A DNA stretch of 64,000 nt from Vibrio profundi (GTDB lineage: Bacteria > Pseudomonadota > Gammaproteobacteria > Enterobacterales > Vibrionaceae): positions 310,001 through 374,000 of the forward strand of contig NZ_RZIS01000001.1 of the NCBI RefSeq assembly GCF_005281835.1. The letters are read 5' to 3'. The notes beneath the pieces are model-generated. The model did no database searches and was not told where the DNA came from. It worked only from the letters and a program-made list of their open reading frames with translations. Position 1 is the stretch's first letter. Every line of letters starts with the position of its first letter. Shown here piece by piece: positions 47,085 to 56,897 of the stretch. Both the position numbers and the translations under genes were made by a program.

Positions 47085-47114
47085 AAAAAGGGCGAATCAC
47101 TGAGTAATTCGCCC
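47085..47114 (-). terminator. Terminator of fadE
   Basis: GGGCGAATCACT and AGTAATTCGCCC pair (one mismatch at the C position) and on the minus strand TTTTT follows. It differs from the hairpin at 46726 by two bases. Confidence 0.9.
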
Positions 47115-47142
47115 TTTGGTCATGATGTTATTGTGGTTCGTT

Positions 47143-49587
47143 TCACGCTACGTTATCCATTGTGGAATATTTAGACTTTGCTGCCAGCTCCTCTGGTTCA
47201 AAGTCATCAACGTTGATGGTGTACAAACGATGCTCTTCTGCTTCAATAAGTAGATTTGCTTCTTCTTGTGAGATTAAGTTTTTCTCTAGGCCTAGTTCTG
47301 CAATTAAATCTAAGCGTAAGAATGGGCGACGCTGGTGCGTCTCTTTACAAACTTTGTCGAACAAAGGTTCAGCTTTAAGGATGATATCAAGCGCTTGCTC
47401 GATTTTACCCGCAGCGTTGTGCTCGGTCGGCTGTAAGTATTGGCCGCGACCAATGCGAGAGCGCGTTGCACTTGGTGTCTGGATAATATTCGCTACTTGG
47501 CTATCTAGTTTGTCGTTAGGCGCACGGCGAACACGGCCAAATGGCATGATGATAAGACGAAGTAATCGACCAACAACTGGGTTAGGGAAGTTCGCTAGGA
47601 ACTCATCAATCGCCACTTCTGCTTGTTGTAGGCTATCTTGCATACCCCAATGCACTAACGGTAAATCTTCTACCTGACGACCATCATCTTCAAAGCGCTT
47701 AAGCGTTGCTGAACTTAGGTATAACTGGCTTAAAATGTCGCCCAGTCGTGCAGACAAGCGTTCTTTACGTTTTAATGACCCACCTAGAACAGCCATCGAG
47801 ATATCAGAAAGCAGAGCCATATTCGCGCTGTAACGGTTCAATTGTTGATAGTAACGTTTAGTGACGTCTGTGGTTGGTGAGTTAGAGCCATAACCGTCAG
47901 TCAAACCAAACCAAAGGCTGCGTACCAAGTTACTCATAGTAAAGCTAACGTGACCCGCAAGTGCCGCGTCGAATTTATCAACCGCATCTGAACTCTCAGA
48001 GTACGCCGCTTCCATTTCCGCTAGCACATATGGATGACAGCGAATTGCCCCTTGACCGTAAATGATCATTGAACGGGTAAGAATGTTAGCGCCTTCCACC
48101 GTTACTGCGATTGGAGAGCCTTGGTAGCCACGAGCAAGGAAGTTTGAAGGACCTAAGCAAATCCCTTTACCGCCGACAATGTCCATCGCATCGATAATGC
48201 TGCGCTGACCACGGTGAGTACAGTGGTATTTTACAATCGCAGAAATGACGGAAGGCTTTTCACCTAAATCGATACCGGCTACGGTTAAGTTGCTGGCAGC
48301 GTCCATCACGTAGGCGTTACCCGCTAGGCGTGCAAGTGGCTCTTCTACCCCTTCCATTTGGCCAATTGGTTGTTTGAACTGGCGACGGATTCGAGCATAA
48401 GCGCCTGTTGCTAACGCTGCCGTTTTAATACCACCGGTTGAGTTAGATGGAAGGGTGATACCACGACCGACAGATAAACATTCAACCAACATTCTCCAGC
48501 CTTGGCCTGCCATTTTCTGACCACCAATGATGAAATCCATCGGGACAAAAATATCTTTGCCTTGAGTTGGACCATTTTGGAACGGTACGTTTAGTGGGAA
48601 GTGGCGATTACCAATTTCAACGCCTTTAAGATCGGTAGGGATAAGCGCACATGTAATACCTAGATCTTGCTTATCACCTAATAAACCTTCCGGATCGCGA
48701 AGTTTGAAGGCCAAACCAAGAACAGTCGCAACAGGGGCAAGAGTGATGTAACGCTTATTCCATGTTAAACGCATACCTAGTACTTCTTCGCCATTCCATT
48801 GGCCTTTACACACCACGCCAAAATCTGGAATAGAACCTGCGTCAGAACCCGCTTCTGGGCTCGTTAGAGCGAAACAAGGGATCTCTTTACCTGCTGCTAA
48901 GCGAGGTAAGTAGTGATCTTTTTGTTCTTCAGTTCCGTAGTGCTGCAATAATTCACCAGGCCCTAATGAGTTAGGTACGCCAACAGTTGACGATAATACG
49001 CTAGACACACCGGTTAATCTTTGTAGAACGAGTGATTGTGCGTAAGCTGAAAATTCTAAACCACCGTATTTCTTCTTGATGATCATCGCGAAGAACTTGT
49101 GGTCTTTTAAGTATTGCCATACTTCAGGTGGTAAGTCCGCTAATTCGTGGGTAACTTGGTAGTCGTTTACCATAGCGCACACTTCGTTTACAGGACCATC
49201 GAGGAAATCTTGTTCTTCTTTTGACAGGGATGGGGCTGAGATTTTGTGTAGTTTATTCCACTGTGGTTTTCCTTTGAATAGCTCGGCTTCCCACCACACT
49301 GTTCCCGCATCTAGTGCCTCTTTTTCAGTTTGAGACATCGCAGGCAGCACTTTTTTAAACACTTTCAGCGCTTTTTGGCTAATGAGGGTTTGACGAATAC
49401 TTGGTACGGCAAGAATGGCCACAGCCAATACATAGCATAACCAACCAGTGGTACCCACGTAGCCGAAAATCGATAGTGCTAGCATCGTTGCTGTTAGCAA
49501 TAGTAAAGAACGCGTTAAGCTAACACGATGGTATAAGCACAAACCTAAAGCCGTGGTCACGCTAAGTAGAGAGAGCAATATGTCCAT
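47143..49587 (-). CDS. fadE: Acyl-CoA dehydrogenase FadE
   Basis: FadE carries out the first oxidation of fatty acid beta-oxidation, acyl-CoA to trans-2-enoyl-CoA, with FAD. The protein has 814 residues, as in E. coli. The N-terminal part carries hydrophobic segments (about 3-65) that attach it to the membrane. The acyl-CoA dehydrogenase domain follows, with [15 protein letters not shown] (FAD/substrate loop) and [13 protein letters not shown], and the C-terminal FadE-specific region fills about 520-814. A FadR-type operator lies 47-63 bp upstream. In V. cholerae fadE is also controlled by the small RNA FarS; whether that applies here was not tested. Confidence 0.97.
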   Translation of the reverse strand: MDILLSLLSVTTALGLCLYHRVSLTRSLLLLTATMLALSIFGYVGTTGWLCYVLAVAILAVPSIRQTLISQKALKVFKKVLPAMSQTEKEALDAGTVWWEAELFKGKPQWNKLHKISAPSLSKEEQDFLDGPVNEVCAMVNDYQVTHELADLPPEVWQYLKDHKFFAMIIKKKYGGLEFSAYAQSLVLQRLTGVSSVLSSTVGVPNSLGPGELLQHYGTEEQKDHYLPRLAAGKEIPCFALTSPEAGSDAGSIPDFGVVCKGQWNGEEVLGMRLTWNKRYITLAPVATVLGLAFKLRDPEGLLGDKQDLGITCALIPTDLKGVEIGNRHFPLNVPFQNGPTQGKDIFVPMDFIIGGQKMAGQGWRMLVECLSVGRGITLPSNSTGGIKTAALATGAYARIRRQFKQPIGQMEGVEEPLARLAGNAYVMDAASNLTVAGIDLGEKPSVISAIVKYHCTHRGQRSIIDAMDIVGGKGICLGPSNFLARGYQGSPIAVTVEGANILTRSMIIYGQGAIRCHPYVLAEMEAAYSESSDAVDKFDAALAGHVSFTMSNLVRSLWFGLTDGYGSNSPTTDVTKRYYQQLNRYSANMALLSDISMAVLGGSLKRKERLSARLGDILSQLYLSSATLKRFEDDGRQVEDLPLVHWGMQDSLQQAEVAIDEFLANFPNPVVGRLLRLIIMPFGRVRRAPNDKLDSQVANIIQTPSATRSRIGRGQYLQPTEHNAAGKIEQALDIILKAEPLFDKVCKETHQRRPFLRLDLIAELGLEKNLISQEEANLLIEAEEHRLYTINVDDFEPEELAAKSKYSTMDNVA

Positions 49588-49633
49588 ATTTGAGTTCCTT
49601 TTCAGACATCACTTATAGTTAGTTTAGTATGGT

Positions 49634-49650
49634 AAGAGGTCGAACCAGTT
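49634..49650. promoter_or_regulatory. FadR operator of fadE
   Basis: On the minus strand the 17-mer reads AACTGGTTCGACCTCTT, close to the FadR consensus AACTGGTCNGACCTGTT. It is placed 47-63 bp before the fadE start, the right place to repress when no long-chain acyl-CoA is present. The rest of the 327 bp gap to gmhA shows one small ORF and no clear second promoter. Confidence 0.75.
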
Positions 49651-49743
49651 AATTGTAATCAAAATATTAAATATTTGTAAAACACCTAACTGCACAAAAA
49701 GTGATCTTAGTAGAGCTAAAGTTCTAAACTTGAGAGGTCAGTG

Positions 49744-49803
49744 ATGAATTTATGTGCAGAAATTTCACTCTTACTCAATAAAGGTGGCAATCTTTCGGCT
49801 TAA
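49744..49803 (+). CDS. Possible 19-residue ORF before gmhA
   Basis: The ORF reads MNLCAEISLLLNKGGNLSA and starts six bases after GAGAGG. It lies in the fadE-gmhA gap, 112 bp before gmhA, in the same direction. No match is recognised, and an ORF of this size arises easily by chance. A leader peptide for gmhA is conceivable. Confidence 0.2.
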   Translation: MNLCAEISLLLNKGGNLSA

Positions 49804-49914
49804 GTGTCGACACTATGAAATGTTTGTGGGTAAACTCAGGTAAAAGGGAGAAAGAACCCCGATTCTCAATCTGCAAGCAACAAGCTGCTTGAATAAAAAT
49901 AAGAGATAAGCCTT

Positions 49915-50490
49915 ATGTACCAAGACCTAATCAAGAGTGAATTGAACGAAGCTGCTGAAGTTCTGAATAAGTTTTTAAGTGATGACCATAACATTGCGCA
50001 AATCGAAGCAGCAGCGAAAATGATTGCAGATTCTTTCAAGCAAGAAGGCAAAGTATTGTCATGTGGTAACGGTGGTTCACACTGTGACGCGATGCACTTT
50101 GCTGAAGAGCTGACTGGTCGTTACCGTGAAAACCGTCCGGGTTTTGCTGGCATTGCGATTTCAGATCCAAGTCACTTGTCTTGTGTAAGTAATGACTTCG
50201 GTTATAACTTCGTATTTTCTCGCTATGTAGAAGCGGTTGGCCGTAAAGGCGATGTACTATTTGGCCTTTCTACATCAGGTAACTCTGAAAATATCTTGAA
50301 TGCTATTGAAGCGGCTCAAGCGAAAGGAATGAAGACGATCGCATTAACTGGTAAAGATGGCGGTAAAATGGCGGGCTGTGCGGATATCGAAATCCGAGTT
50401 CCACATTTTGGTTATGCTGATCGTATTCAAGAGATCCACATTAAAATTATTCACATCATTATCCAGCTTGTTGAGAAAGAGATGGAATAA
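49915..50490 (+). CDS. gmhA: Phosphoheptose isomerase GmhA
   Basis: GmhA converts sedoheptulose 7-phosphate to D-glycero-D-manno-heptose 7-phosphate, the first step to the LPS inner-core heptose. The protein has 191 residues (E. coli 192). The SIS-domain motifs [24 protein letters not shown] and [12 protein letters not shown] and the metal-binding end with His in [14 protein letters not shown] are present. yafJ follows in the order fadE-gmhA-yafJ that is also found in E. coli. Confidence 0.97.
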   Translation: MYQDLIKSELNEAAEVLNKFLSDDHNIAQIEAAAKMIADSFKQEGKVLSCGNGGSHCDAMHFAEELTGRYRENRPGFAGIAISDPSHLSCVSNDFGYNFVFSRYVEAVGRKGDVLFGLSTSGNSENILNAIEAAQAKGMKTIALTGKDGGKMAGCADIEIRVPHFGYADRIQEIHIKIIHIIIQLVEKEME

Positions 50491-50565
50491 ACTCAGCTAA
50501 CATTGATAGAAGTTGAAGCCCTTGTCGGCTTCAATAATGGTTTAGAGCAGGGAGTAAATTAGACC

Positions 50566-51408
50566 ATGTGTGAATTGCTCGGTATGAGCGCTAACGTGCC
50601 AACTGATATTTGTTTTAGCTTCACTGGCTTAATGCAGCGTGGCGGTAATACTGGCCCACACCGTGATGGTTGGGGTATCACCTTCTATGAAGGTAAAGGT
50701 TTTCGTACTTTTAAAGATCCTAACCCGAGTTGTGAATCTAAGATCGCTGAGCTAGTACAAAACTACCCGATCAAAAGCTGCGCTGTGGTGAGTCATATTC
50801 GCCAGGCCAATCGTGGTGGTGTGAATCTCGAAAATACTCACCCATTTACTCGTGAGTTGTGGGGGCGCTATTGGACCTTTGCTCACAACGGGCAGTTGTC
50901 TGATTATGAAGAACTGTCAGGAGGGCGTTTTCGTCCGGTCGGGCAAACGGATAGTGAGCTATCTTTCTGTTGGCTGATTAAGCAATTGGAAGACCGATAT
51001 CCAGAGCCTCCTCAGGATCTTGAAGGCATGTTTAACTTTGTCGCTGAGTGCTGTGATAAGTTAAAAGAGAAAGGTGTGTTTAACATGCTGCTCAGTGACG
51101 GTGAATATGTCATGACATATTGTACAAACCACCTTTATTGGATCACCCGTCGCGCCCCATTTGGGAAGGCAAGCCTTATTGATGAAGATGTTGAGATTAA
51201 TTTCCAAGAAGAAACAACACCTAACGATGTGGTGACTGTTGTCGCGACGCAGCCGCTAACTGACAACGAACAATGGTCTAGAATGAAACCTGGAGAGTTT
51301 GCTTTGTTCCATTTTGGGGAATTGATTGCGAGCAACCAAGCTGCACTAGCAGATGTTGAGTTTGCACCAAAGAAAGTGGCGAGCCAAGCACCAACAGAAC
51401 CGCTCTAA
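50566..51408 (+). CDS. yafJ: Class II glutamine amidotransferase YafJ
   Basis: The 280-residue protein starts MCELLGMSANVPTDI, with Cys2 as the N-terminal nucleophile once Met is removed (Ntn-hydrolase fold). GATase_4-type motifs are HRDGWGITFYEG, SHIRQANRGGVNLENTHPF and WTFAHNGQL (the asparagine and glycine of the oxyanion hole), then DSELSFCWLI. The protein is one domain, so no synthase partner is fused. The substrate is unknown, but the architecture fits YafJ of E. coli, which is also next to gmhA. A bidirectional terminator separates it from purN. Confidence 0.93.
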   Translation: MCELLGMSANVPTDICFSFTGLMQRGGNTGPHRDGWGITFYEGKGFRTFKDPNPSCESKIAELVQNYPIKSCAVVSHIRQANRGGVNLENTHPFTRELWGRYWTFAHNGQLSDYEELSGGRFRPVGQTDSELSFCWLIKQLEDRYPEPPQDLEGMFNFVAECCDKLKEKGVFNMLLSDGEYVMTYCTNHLYWITRRAPFGKASLIDEDVEINFQEETTPNDVVTVVATQPLTDNEQWSRMKPGEFALFHFGELIASNQAALADVEFAPKKVASQAPTEPL

Positions 51409-51426
51409 ATAAAGAATGACGGAATG

Positions 51427-51459
51427 AAAAGAGGCTGATCAATATCAGCCTCTTTTTTT
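51427..51459. terminator. Terminator of yafJ (also facing purN)
   Basis: AAAAGAGGCTGAT and ATCAGCCTCTTTT form a 13-base stem with a CAAT loop, followed by T. Its right end meets the purN stop codon at 51458-51460, so in the minus direction it acts immediately after purN. Confidence 0.9.
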
Positions 51460-52096
51460 ATTCTTCTGCGTAGCCGTGTAAGCCTAACTCTTTGCCATCG
51501 AGTATCGCTTTACCATCTTGCATGCTCAGTCGGCCTTCGATGAACCACTTACTGACTAAAGGATAGATTTGATGTTCTTGAGTGAGAACGCGGCTCGCTA
51601 ATGACTGCGCATCGTCGTCACTGAATACAGGTACTTTAGCTTGTAAAACGACAGGGCCGCCATCCAGTTCTTCTGTTACAAAGTGTACGCTAGTACCGTG
51701 TTCGCTATCTTTGGCATCAATAGCACGCTGGTGGGTGTGTAATCCAGGATACTTTGGAAGTAGAGAAGGATGAATGTTGATCATTTTACCAAGGTAATGG
51801 TTAACGAAGTCTGAGCTCAGAATGCGCATGTAACCAGCCAAAATAATAAGGTCAGGCTTGTAGGCGTCGATTTGATTCATTAACTCTTGGTCAAATGCTT
51901 CACGCGACTCAAACTCTTTTGGGTTTACAAAGAGAGCATCAACATTGGCTGATTTGGCTCTTTCTAGGCCATAGGCATCGGCTTTATTTGAAAAGACCGC
52001 TTTCACTGAAGCTTTGACTAATTGTTTGTCACAAGCGTCTAGAATTGCCTGTAGGTTGCTTCCGCTACCAGAGATTAAAACAACAATATTTTTCAT
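51458..52096 (-). CDS. purN: Phosphoribosylglycinamide formyltransferase PurN
   Basis: PurN transfers a formyl group from 10-formyl-tetrahydrofolate to GAR in purine synthesis. From ATG 52096 the protein has 212 residues, the E. coli length, and begins MKNIVVLISGSGSNLQAI. The folate and catalytic motif NIHPSLLPKYPGLHTHQRA (His and Asn) and the later HFVTEELDGGPVVLQAKVPV with Asp are intact. Fourteen further codons are open upstream but do not fit the family. It follows purM with a 134 bp gap that holds a hairpin. Confidence 0.96.
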   Translation of the reverse strand: MKNIVVLISGSGSNLQAILDACDKQLVKASVKAVFSNKADAYGLERAKSANVDALFVNPKEFESREAFDQELMNQIDAYKPDLIILAGYMRILSSDFVNHYLGKMINIHPSLLPKYPGLHTHQRAIDAKDSEHGTSVHFVTEELDGGPVVLQAKVPVFSDDDAQSLASRVLTQEHQIYPLVSKWFIEGRLSMQDGKAILDGKELGLHGYAEE

Positions 52097-52180
52097 GCAG
52101 AGGTTCAAACTCAATTGATTGAAAGTCGAGGTAACCAATGTACCTACATAGATTATGGTTTTCTGCGGGCTAAATAGCAG

Positions 52181-52204
52181 AATGAGGACCCAAGGGTCCT
52201 CATT
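52181..52204. terminator. Hairpin between purM and purN
   Basis: AATGAGGACCC and GGGTCCTCATT form a perfect 11-base stem with an AA loop. No T run follows on the minus strand, so it may be an RNA-stability or attenuation element rather than a terminator. Confidence 0.6.
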
Positions 52205-52230
52205 CTTTAATTAACAGCAGCAAAAGTCGC

Positions 52231-53271
52231 TTAGTTAATTTCTACTTGTTCTTCGCCTTCAACAGCATTTGCGATTTCGCCGATAACCCAAGCGTTTTCG
52301 CCTTCAGCTTTTAGAAGCTCTACTGCTGCATCAGCTTGCTCTTTAGGAAGAGCAACGACAAGGCCTACACCACAGTTGAAAGTGCGGTACATTTCAAATG
52401 TTTCCACGTTACCTTTCTCTTGCAGCCAGTTGAAGATTGCAGGCCATTCCCAGCTCTTACCATCGATGACTGCTTTAGTGCCTTCAGGTAGTACGCGAGG
52501 AATGTTTTCCCAGAAGCCGCCGCCAGTGATGTGCGAAATAGCATGGATGTCATGCTCAGCAATCATCTTAAGCGCCGACTTGATGTAAATTTTAGTTGGT
52601 TCTAAAAGGTGCTCGCCAATAGTGCGGCCCTCAAGCTCTTCATTCTTATCTGCACCAGATACTTCTAGCACTTTACGAATCAGAGAGTAGCCGTTTGAGT
52701 GTGGACCACTTGAACCTACAGCGATTAGAGCGTCACCTGCTGCTACTTTAGTGCCGTCGATGATGTCAGCTTTTTCGACTACGCCAACACAAAAGCCTGC
52801 AACGTCGTAGTCTTCACCTTCATACATACCTGGCATTTCAGCAGTTTCACCACCGATAAGCGCACAGCCAGATTGAACACAACCTTCAGCGATGCCAGAA
52901 ACAACATCAGCTGCCGTATCAACGTCTAGTTTGCCTGTTGCGTAGTAATCTAGGAAGAATAGTGGTTCTGCACCTTGAACGATTAAGTCGTTCACACACA
53001 TCGCTACCAAGTCGATACCAATGGTGTCATGTTTTTTCATATCCAAAGCAAGGCGAAGTTTAGTACCTACACCATCTGTACCAGAAACCAGTACAGGCTC
53101 TTTGTATTTAGTTGGAAGTTCACAAAGGGCACCGAAGCCACCAATGCCACCCATAACTTCAGGGCGACGAGTGCGTTTTACAGCACCTTTAATACGATCT
53201 ACTAGTGCGTTACCTGCATCGATATCAACACCAGCGTCTTTGTAGCTTAGAGAAGAATTATTACCGCTCAC
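52231..53271 (-). CDS. purM: Phosphoribosylformylglycinamidine cyclo-ligase PurM
   Basis: PurM makes AIR from FGAM with ATP. The protein has 346 residues (E. coli 345). The family motifs are present: [44 protein letters not shown] and [14 protein letters not shown]. It is divergent from upp, and a PurR box lies in the 168 bp between them, so purM-purN should be repressed when purines are plentiful. Confidence 0.97.
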   Translation of the reverse strand: MSGNNSSLSYKDAGVDIDAGNALVDRIKGAVKRTRRPEVMGGIGGFGALCELPTKYKEPVLVSGTDGVGTKLRLALDMKKHDTIGIDLVAMCVNDLIVQGAEPLFFLDYYATGKLDVDTAADVVSGIAEGCVQSGCALIGGETAEMPGMYEGEDYDVAGFCVGVVEKADIIDGTKVAAGDALIAVGSSGPHSNGYSLIRKVLEVSGADKNEELEGRTIGEHLLEPTKIYIKSALKMIAEHDIHAISHITGGGFWENIPRVLPEGTKAVIDGKSWEWPAIFNWLQEKGNVETFEMYRTFNCGVGLVVALPKEQADAAVELLKAEGENAWVIGEIANAVEGEEQVEIN

Positions 53272-53336
53272 GGGATAGTCCTCAGTCTTAAGTTGGATGT
53301 GAAAACGGCGCTATTCTAACAGGGGTTAAAACAAAA

Positions 53337-53352
53337 AGGAAAACGTTTGCGT
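53337..53352. promoter_or_regulatory. PurR box between purM and upp
   Basis: AGGAAAACGTTTGCGT matches the PurR operator ACGCAAACGTTTGCGT at 14 of 16 positions. It is 66-81 bp before the purM start and 88-103 bp before the upp start, so it could control either or both. Confidence 0.85.
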
Positions 53353-53377
53353 CAGTTTTTTTATGCAGTGAAACATT

Positions 53378-53406
53378 CTGAAAAAATGCTCAAAAGTGTG
53401 TATAAT
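53378..53406 (+). promoter_or_regulatory. upp promoter
   Basis: CTGAAA and a perfect TATAAT are separated by 17 bp; the start would be near 53413, 27 bp before the upp ATG. The PurR box lies just upstream of the -35. Confidence 0.65.
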
Positions 53407-53439
53407 TGCAAGGTTTGATTAATTTTGCCGGAGTTGGAC

Positions 53440-54066
53440 ATGAAAGTTGTTGAAGTGAAACACCCACTAGTAAAACATAAAATTGGCCTGATGCGTGAGG
53501 GTGATATCAGCACCAAGCGTTTTCGTGAGCTAGCGACAGAAGTGGGTAGCCTTCTAACATATGAAGCGACAGCTGACTTTGAAACAGAGCGCGTGACTAT
53601 TGATGGCTGGAATGGCCCAGTAGAAGTAGACCAAATTAAAGGTAAAAAAGTAACGGTTGTTCCAATTCTTCGTGCTGGTCTAGGCATGATGGATGGTGTA
53701 CTAGAGCACATGCCAAGCGCGCGTATCAGCGTTGTTGGTATTTACCGTGACGAAGAAACGTTAGAGCCAGTACCATACTTTAACAAGCTTGCATCAAATA
53801 TCGATGAGCGTATTGCATTAGTTGTTGACCCAATGTTAGCAACGGGTGGTTCTATGATCGCAACTATCGATCTGATGAAAGAGCAAGGCTGTAAAGTATT
53901 TAAAGTACTAGTACTTGTAGCGGCACCAGAAGGTATCGCAGCACTAGAAAAAGCGCACCCAGACGTTGAACTGTACACTGCAGCGATTGACGAGAAACTT
54001 AATGATAAAGGCTACATCGTTCCTGGCTTAGGTGATGCAGGTGACAAGATTTTCGGTACTAAGTAA
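53440..54066 (+). CDS. upp: Uracil phosphoribosyltransferase
   Basis: Upp salvages uracil by joining it to PRPP, giving UMP. From ATG 53440 the protein has 208 residues, as in E. coli; GGAG lies seven bases before. The PRPP-binding motif is [17 protein letters not shown] and the uracil-binding C-terminal segment is [18 protein letters not shown]. In E. coli upp and uraA form one operon; here uraA faces it convergently across a bidirectional terminator. Confidence 0.98.
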   Translation: MKVVEVKHPLVKHKIGLMREGDISTKRFRELATEVGSLLTYEATADFETERVTIDGWNGPVEVDQIKGKKVTVVPILRAGLGMMDGVLEHMPSARISVVGIYRDEETLEPVPYFNKLASNIDERIALVVDPMLATGGSMIATIDLMKEQGCKVFKVLVLVAAPEGIAALEKAHPDVELYTAAIDEKLNDKGYIVPGLGDAGDKIFGTK

Positions 54067-54088
54067 TTAGTCGAAAACAGTGATAAAT

Positions 54089-54116
54089 AAAAGGAGAGCT
54101 TAGGCTCTCCTTTTTT
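54089..54116. terminator. Bidirectional terminator, upp and uraA
   Basis: AAAAGGAGAGC and GCTCTCCTTTT pair, with one or two unpaired bases in the loop, and T and A runs flank both sides. Confidence 0.92.
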
Positions 54117-54131
54117 GTTGTTGCTAAGTCA

Positions 54132-55376
54132 TTATGATTCGTCGATCTGCGCTTTATCGACCACTTGGTTATCACCTAAATCTTGAGGTAATACTAAGTT
54201 AAGAAGAATTGCGACAATACCGCAAAGGCTCACACCCTGCAGGCTGAACTCACCCACGCCAAATGCCATACCACCGATACCAAAGACTAAAGTAACCGCG
54301 ACAATCACTAAGTTACGAGATTTATGTAAGTCAACATTGTTCTTGATAAGAGTGTTTAGGCCAACAGTCGCGATAGAACCAAACAATAGGATCATGATTC
54401 CACCCATGACTGGAACTGGAATCGTTTGTAGCAACGCGCCTAACTTACCTACAAGAGCAAGAACAATTGCAGTGACTGCTGCCCAAGTCATGATCACCGG
54501 ATTAAATGCTTTCGTCAGCATTACCGCTCCTGTGACTTCACTGTAAGTCGTGTTTGGTGGAGCACCCAACATAGAAGCAGCAATTGTAGCGACACCATCA
54601 CCGGTAATTGTGCGGTGTAAGCCTGGCTTTTTGAGGTAGTCCCTACCAGTAACGTTTGATATTGCGAGCATATCGCCAACGTGCTCAACCGCTGGCGCAA
54701 TTGCAACGAATACCATGAAGAAAATCGCATTGATATTAAATTCAGGCGCAACGAAATTCGGTAATGCTAGCCAAGACGCTTGCGCCACAGGAGAAAAATC
54801 TACCACGCCATACGCTAAGCTCGTAGCGTAACCCGCAACAATACCGCCGAAAATTGGCAATAGTTTTAGAAAACCCTTCGCAAATACACTGATAGCAATG
54901 GTCACCAGTAACGAAATCGAAGAAATCCATAACGCAGCATCGCCATCAATTAACTGAACCGCGCCATCACCAGTCTTGCCTAATGCCATATTGACCGCGA
55001 CAGGTGCCAGCCCAAGGCCAATTACCATAATCACAGGGCCAACGACTACTGGTGGTAACAGCTTATGGATGAAGCCAACCCCACGTACCTTGATGACAGC
55101 GCCCATTAGTACGTACACCACACCAGCGGCCATTAATCCGCCCATCGTGGCGCCGATGCCCCAAGTTTGAACGCCAAACATGATAGGTGCGATAAACGCA
55201 AAAGAGGAGGCGAGGAAAATGGGAACAGAACGACGGGTGATGACTTGGAATAGGAGAGTACCGATACCGGCACCAAATAAAGCAACGTTTGGATCAAGAC
55301 CTGTCAGTAGTGGAACTAACACCAGAGCACCGAATGCAACAAATAACATTTGTGCACCCTGTAAGGCGTTTTTCAT
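54132..55376 (-). CDS. uraA: Uracil permease UraA
   Basis: UraA imports uracil with a proton (NCS2 family). The protein has 414 residues with about 14 hydrophobic segments. Family motifs are GAQMLFVAFGALVLVPLLTGLDP near the N terminus, FVAIAPAVEHVGDMLAIS (conserved Glu and His) and the Pro/Asn region LGAPPNTTYSEVTGAVMLT. A PurR-like palindrome lies 48-63 bp upstream. It is convergent with upp, which uses the imported uracil. Confidence 0.97.
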   Translation of the reverse strand: MKNALQGAQMLFVAFGALVLVPLLTGLDPNVALFGAGIGTLLFQVITRRSVPIFLASSFAFIAPIMFGVQTWGIGATMGGLMAAGVVYVLMGAVIKVRGVGFIHKLLPPVVVGPVIMVIGLGLAPVAVNMALGKTGDGAVQLIDGDAALWISSISLLVTIAISVFAKGFLKLLPIFGGIVAGYATSLAYGVVDFSPVAQASWLALPNFVAPEFNINAIFFMVFVAIAPAVEHVGDMLAISNVTGRDYLKKPGLHRTITGDGVATIAASMLGAPPNTTYSEVTGAVMLTKAFNPVIMTWAAVTAIVLALVGKLGALLQTIPVPVMGGIMILLFGSIATVGLNTLIKNNVDLHKSRNLVIVAVTLVFGIGGMAFGVGEFSLQGVSLCGIVAILLNLVLPQDLGDNQVVDKAQIDES

Positions 55377-55423
55377 AAAGATTCCTTTTGAGGGTTAAAT
55401 AAAATTCGCAGGATTTTATCATC

Positions 55424-55439
55424 TCGCAATCGATTGCTA
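55424..55439. promoter_or_regulatory. Candidate PurR box of uraA
   Basis: TCGCAATCGATTGCTA contains the perfect palindrome GCAATCGATTGC and fits the degenerate PurR consensus ANGCAANCGNTTNCNT at all fixed positions but the two outer ones. It is just upstream of a likely -10 (TAAAAT, minus strand) of uraA. Confidence 0.6.
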
Positions 55440-55638
55440 TGTTGTATAGATCAAACTTATATCTCTTAATTACCAATAGATTGGCAATTTTTTCATGGAA
55501 ATAGGGAATTATCCTTAATTGCTGAACGAATGTTCACCGAGACCGCTCTAATTATGACCTATACATTACTTAGTTAACTTGCTCAGCCATTCATAGTTGC
55601 TTATCATCCCATTTAACGCTTAATTTTTTAGGATCGAT

Positions 55639-56868
55639 ATGCGCTACTTAGCATTGTTATTTATGAGCTTTCTAGCTTTACCTAGTTATGCTTTAACTCA
55701 GGTTAATATCTTTACTTCAGAAGTTGCTATTAATGAAGAAGATAAGAACCCCGAAGCCAATGCCAGAAGAGTTGGTATGGAGCAAGTACTAGTACGTGCT
55801 ACGGGAAACACTGAGGTCGTCAATAATGAGACCGTGCAAAAAGCATTACGTCAAAGCGCTCAATACTTGTCGCAGCTAAGTTATGGGGAAGAAGGTGAGT
55901 CAGCAACGTTGAAGATGACGTTTAATGCTGCTCAGGTACGCACTTTACTGACCCAAGCTCAGCTTCCTTACTGGCCTGACACACGTGCAAACATCTTAGT
56001 TTGGCTTGTCGAAGAACAAAACTATGATCGTAGTATCGCTTGGGAACATTCCGGAACCGAACTTGCTCAAAGTATTCAGCAAAACGCTCAGCGCCGTGGT
56101 TTACCACTGACAATACCCGTTGGTGACTTTGATGATATTACTGGTATCGCAGTATCGGATTTATGGGGCACCTTTGTTGGCCCAATCAGCGCTTCGAGCC
56201 AGCGTTATCCTGTAGATGCTGTTTTAGTGATTCGAGCTCAACGTCAAGGTTTACGTTGGACGCTATACGATCAAAAGCCTAACTTCATGGTTGATTCACC
56301 AAAAACACCGATTAGCGGCTCGGCATCAGGAAATACAGCAGTTGTGGCGCAGCAATTGATCGATGAAGTAAGTAATTACTACGCGGCTAAAAGTGCAGTG
56401 ACCGTTGCAAGCGAATCTTCAGAGTCTCAATTAGTTCAGTTTACCAAGGTAAATAATGCCAAAGACTTCTTTGAGCTAGAGAATGCGATCAAGGCGCTAA
56501 ATTCAGTTGCTAGCTTAGATATTTTGAAGATCCAAAACAATGAAGTGACTTTCCGTATTCACTTGTTATCCTCGCCTGAGGAATTCGCCGTTGAGTTGAA
56601 CCGTATTCGTCAGCTGTCTCAAGTTGAGTCTGAGCTCATAGAAGAAGAGATCACACCTGAGTTTGTGCAGCAAGAGAATACTGTTTCGGTAGACGCTGAA
56701 ACGGAAGAAGTAAAAACTACCAATGAAGAATCGGCGTCTCCGTTGATCAATGAAACTTCAACTACAGAAGATAAAGAGCAAAATAACTCAGAAAGTGATA
56801 TTGCAGAGGAGCCTATGGTAACAGAGGTGATTTCATCGCAATCAGTCATGACTTATGAGTGGAACTAA
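55639..56868 (+). CDS. DUF2066 domain protein, secreted
   Basis: The 409-residue protein has a signal peptide (1-18, ending LPSYA) and a conserved DUF2066 domain (about 20-330, beginning LTQVNIFTSEVAINEEDKNPEANARRVGMEQVLVRATG). The C-terminal 75 residues are very acidic and low in complexity (many Glu, Ser and Thr), an unusual tail that likely is unfolded. The family is found near purM and upp in Vibrio and relatives; its function is unknown. The ribosome binding site is AGGA. The 262 bp gap to uraA holds its promoter, not clearly seen. Confidence 0.85.
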   Translation: MRYLALLFMSFLALPSYALTQVNIFTSEVAINEEDKNPEANARRVGMEQVLVRATGNTEVVNNETVQKALRQSAQYLSQLSYGEEGESATLKMTFNAAQVRTLLTQAQLPYWPDTRANILVWLVEEQNYDRSIAWEHSGTELAQSIQQNAQRRGLPLTIPVGDFDDITGIAVSDLWGTFVGPISASSQRYPVDAVLVIRAQRQGLRWTLYDQKPNFMVDSPKTPISGSASGNTAVVAQQLIDEVSNYYAAKSAVTVASESSESQLVQFTKVNNAKDFFELENAIKALNSVASLDILKIQNNEVTFRIHLLSSPEEFAVELNRIRQLSQVESELIEEEITPEFVQQENTVSVDAETEEVKTTNEESASPLINETSTTEDKEQNNSESDIAEEPMVTEVISSQSVMTYEWN

Positions 56869-56897
56869 CGCGTAGCACCGAATGCGTTATAGATATT

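Noticed and set aside
46726..47114. Integron attC site or IS end
   Set aside because: The twin hairpins are perfect terminators with T runs facing each gene, there is no attC core site or transposase, and the hairpins are palindromes, so they look both direct and inverted.
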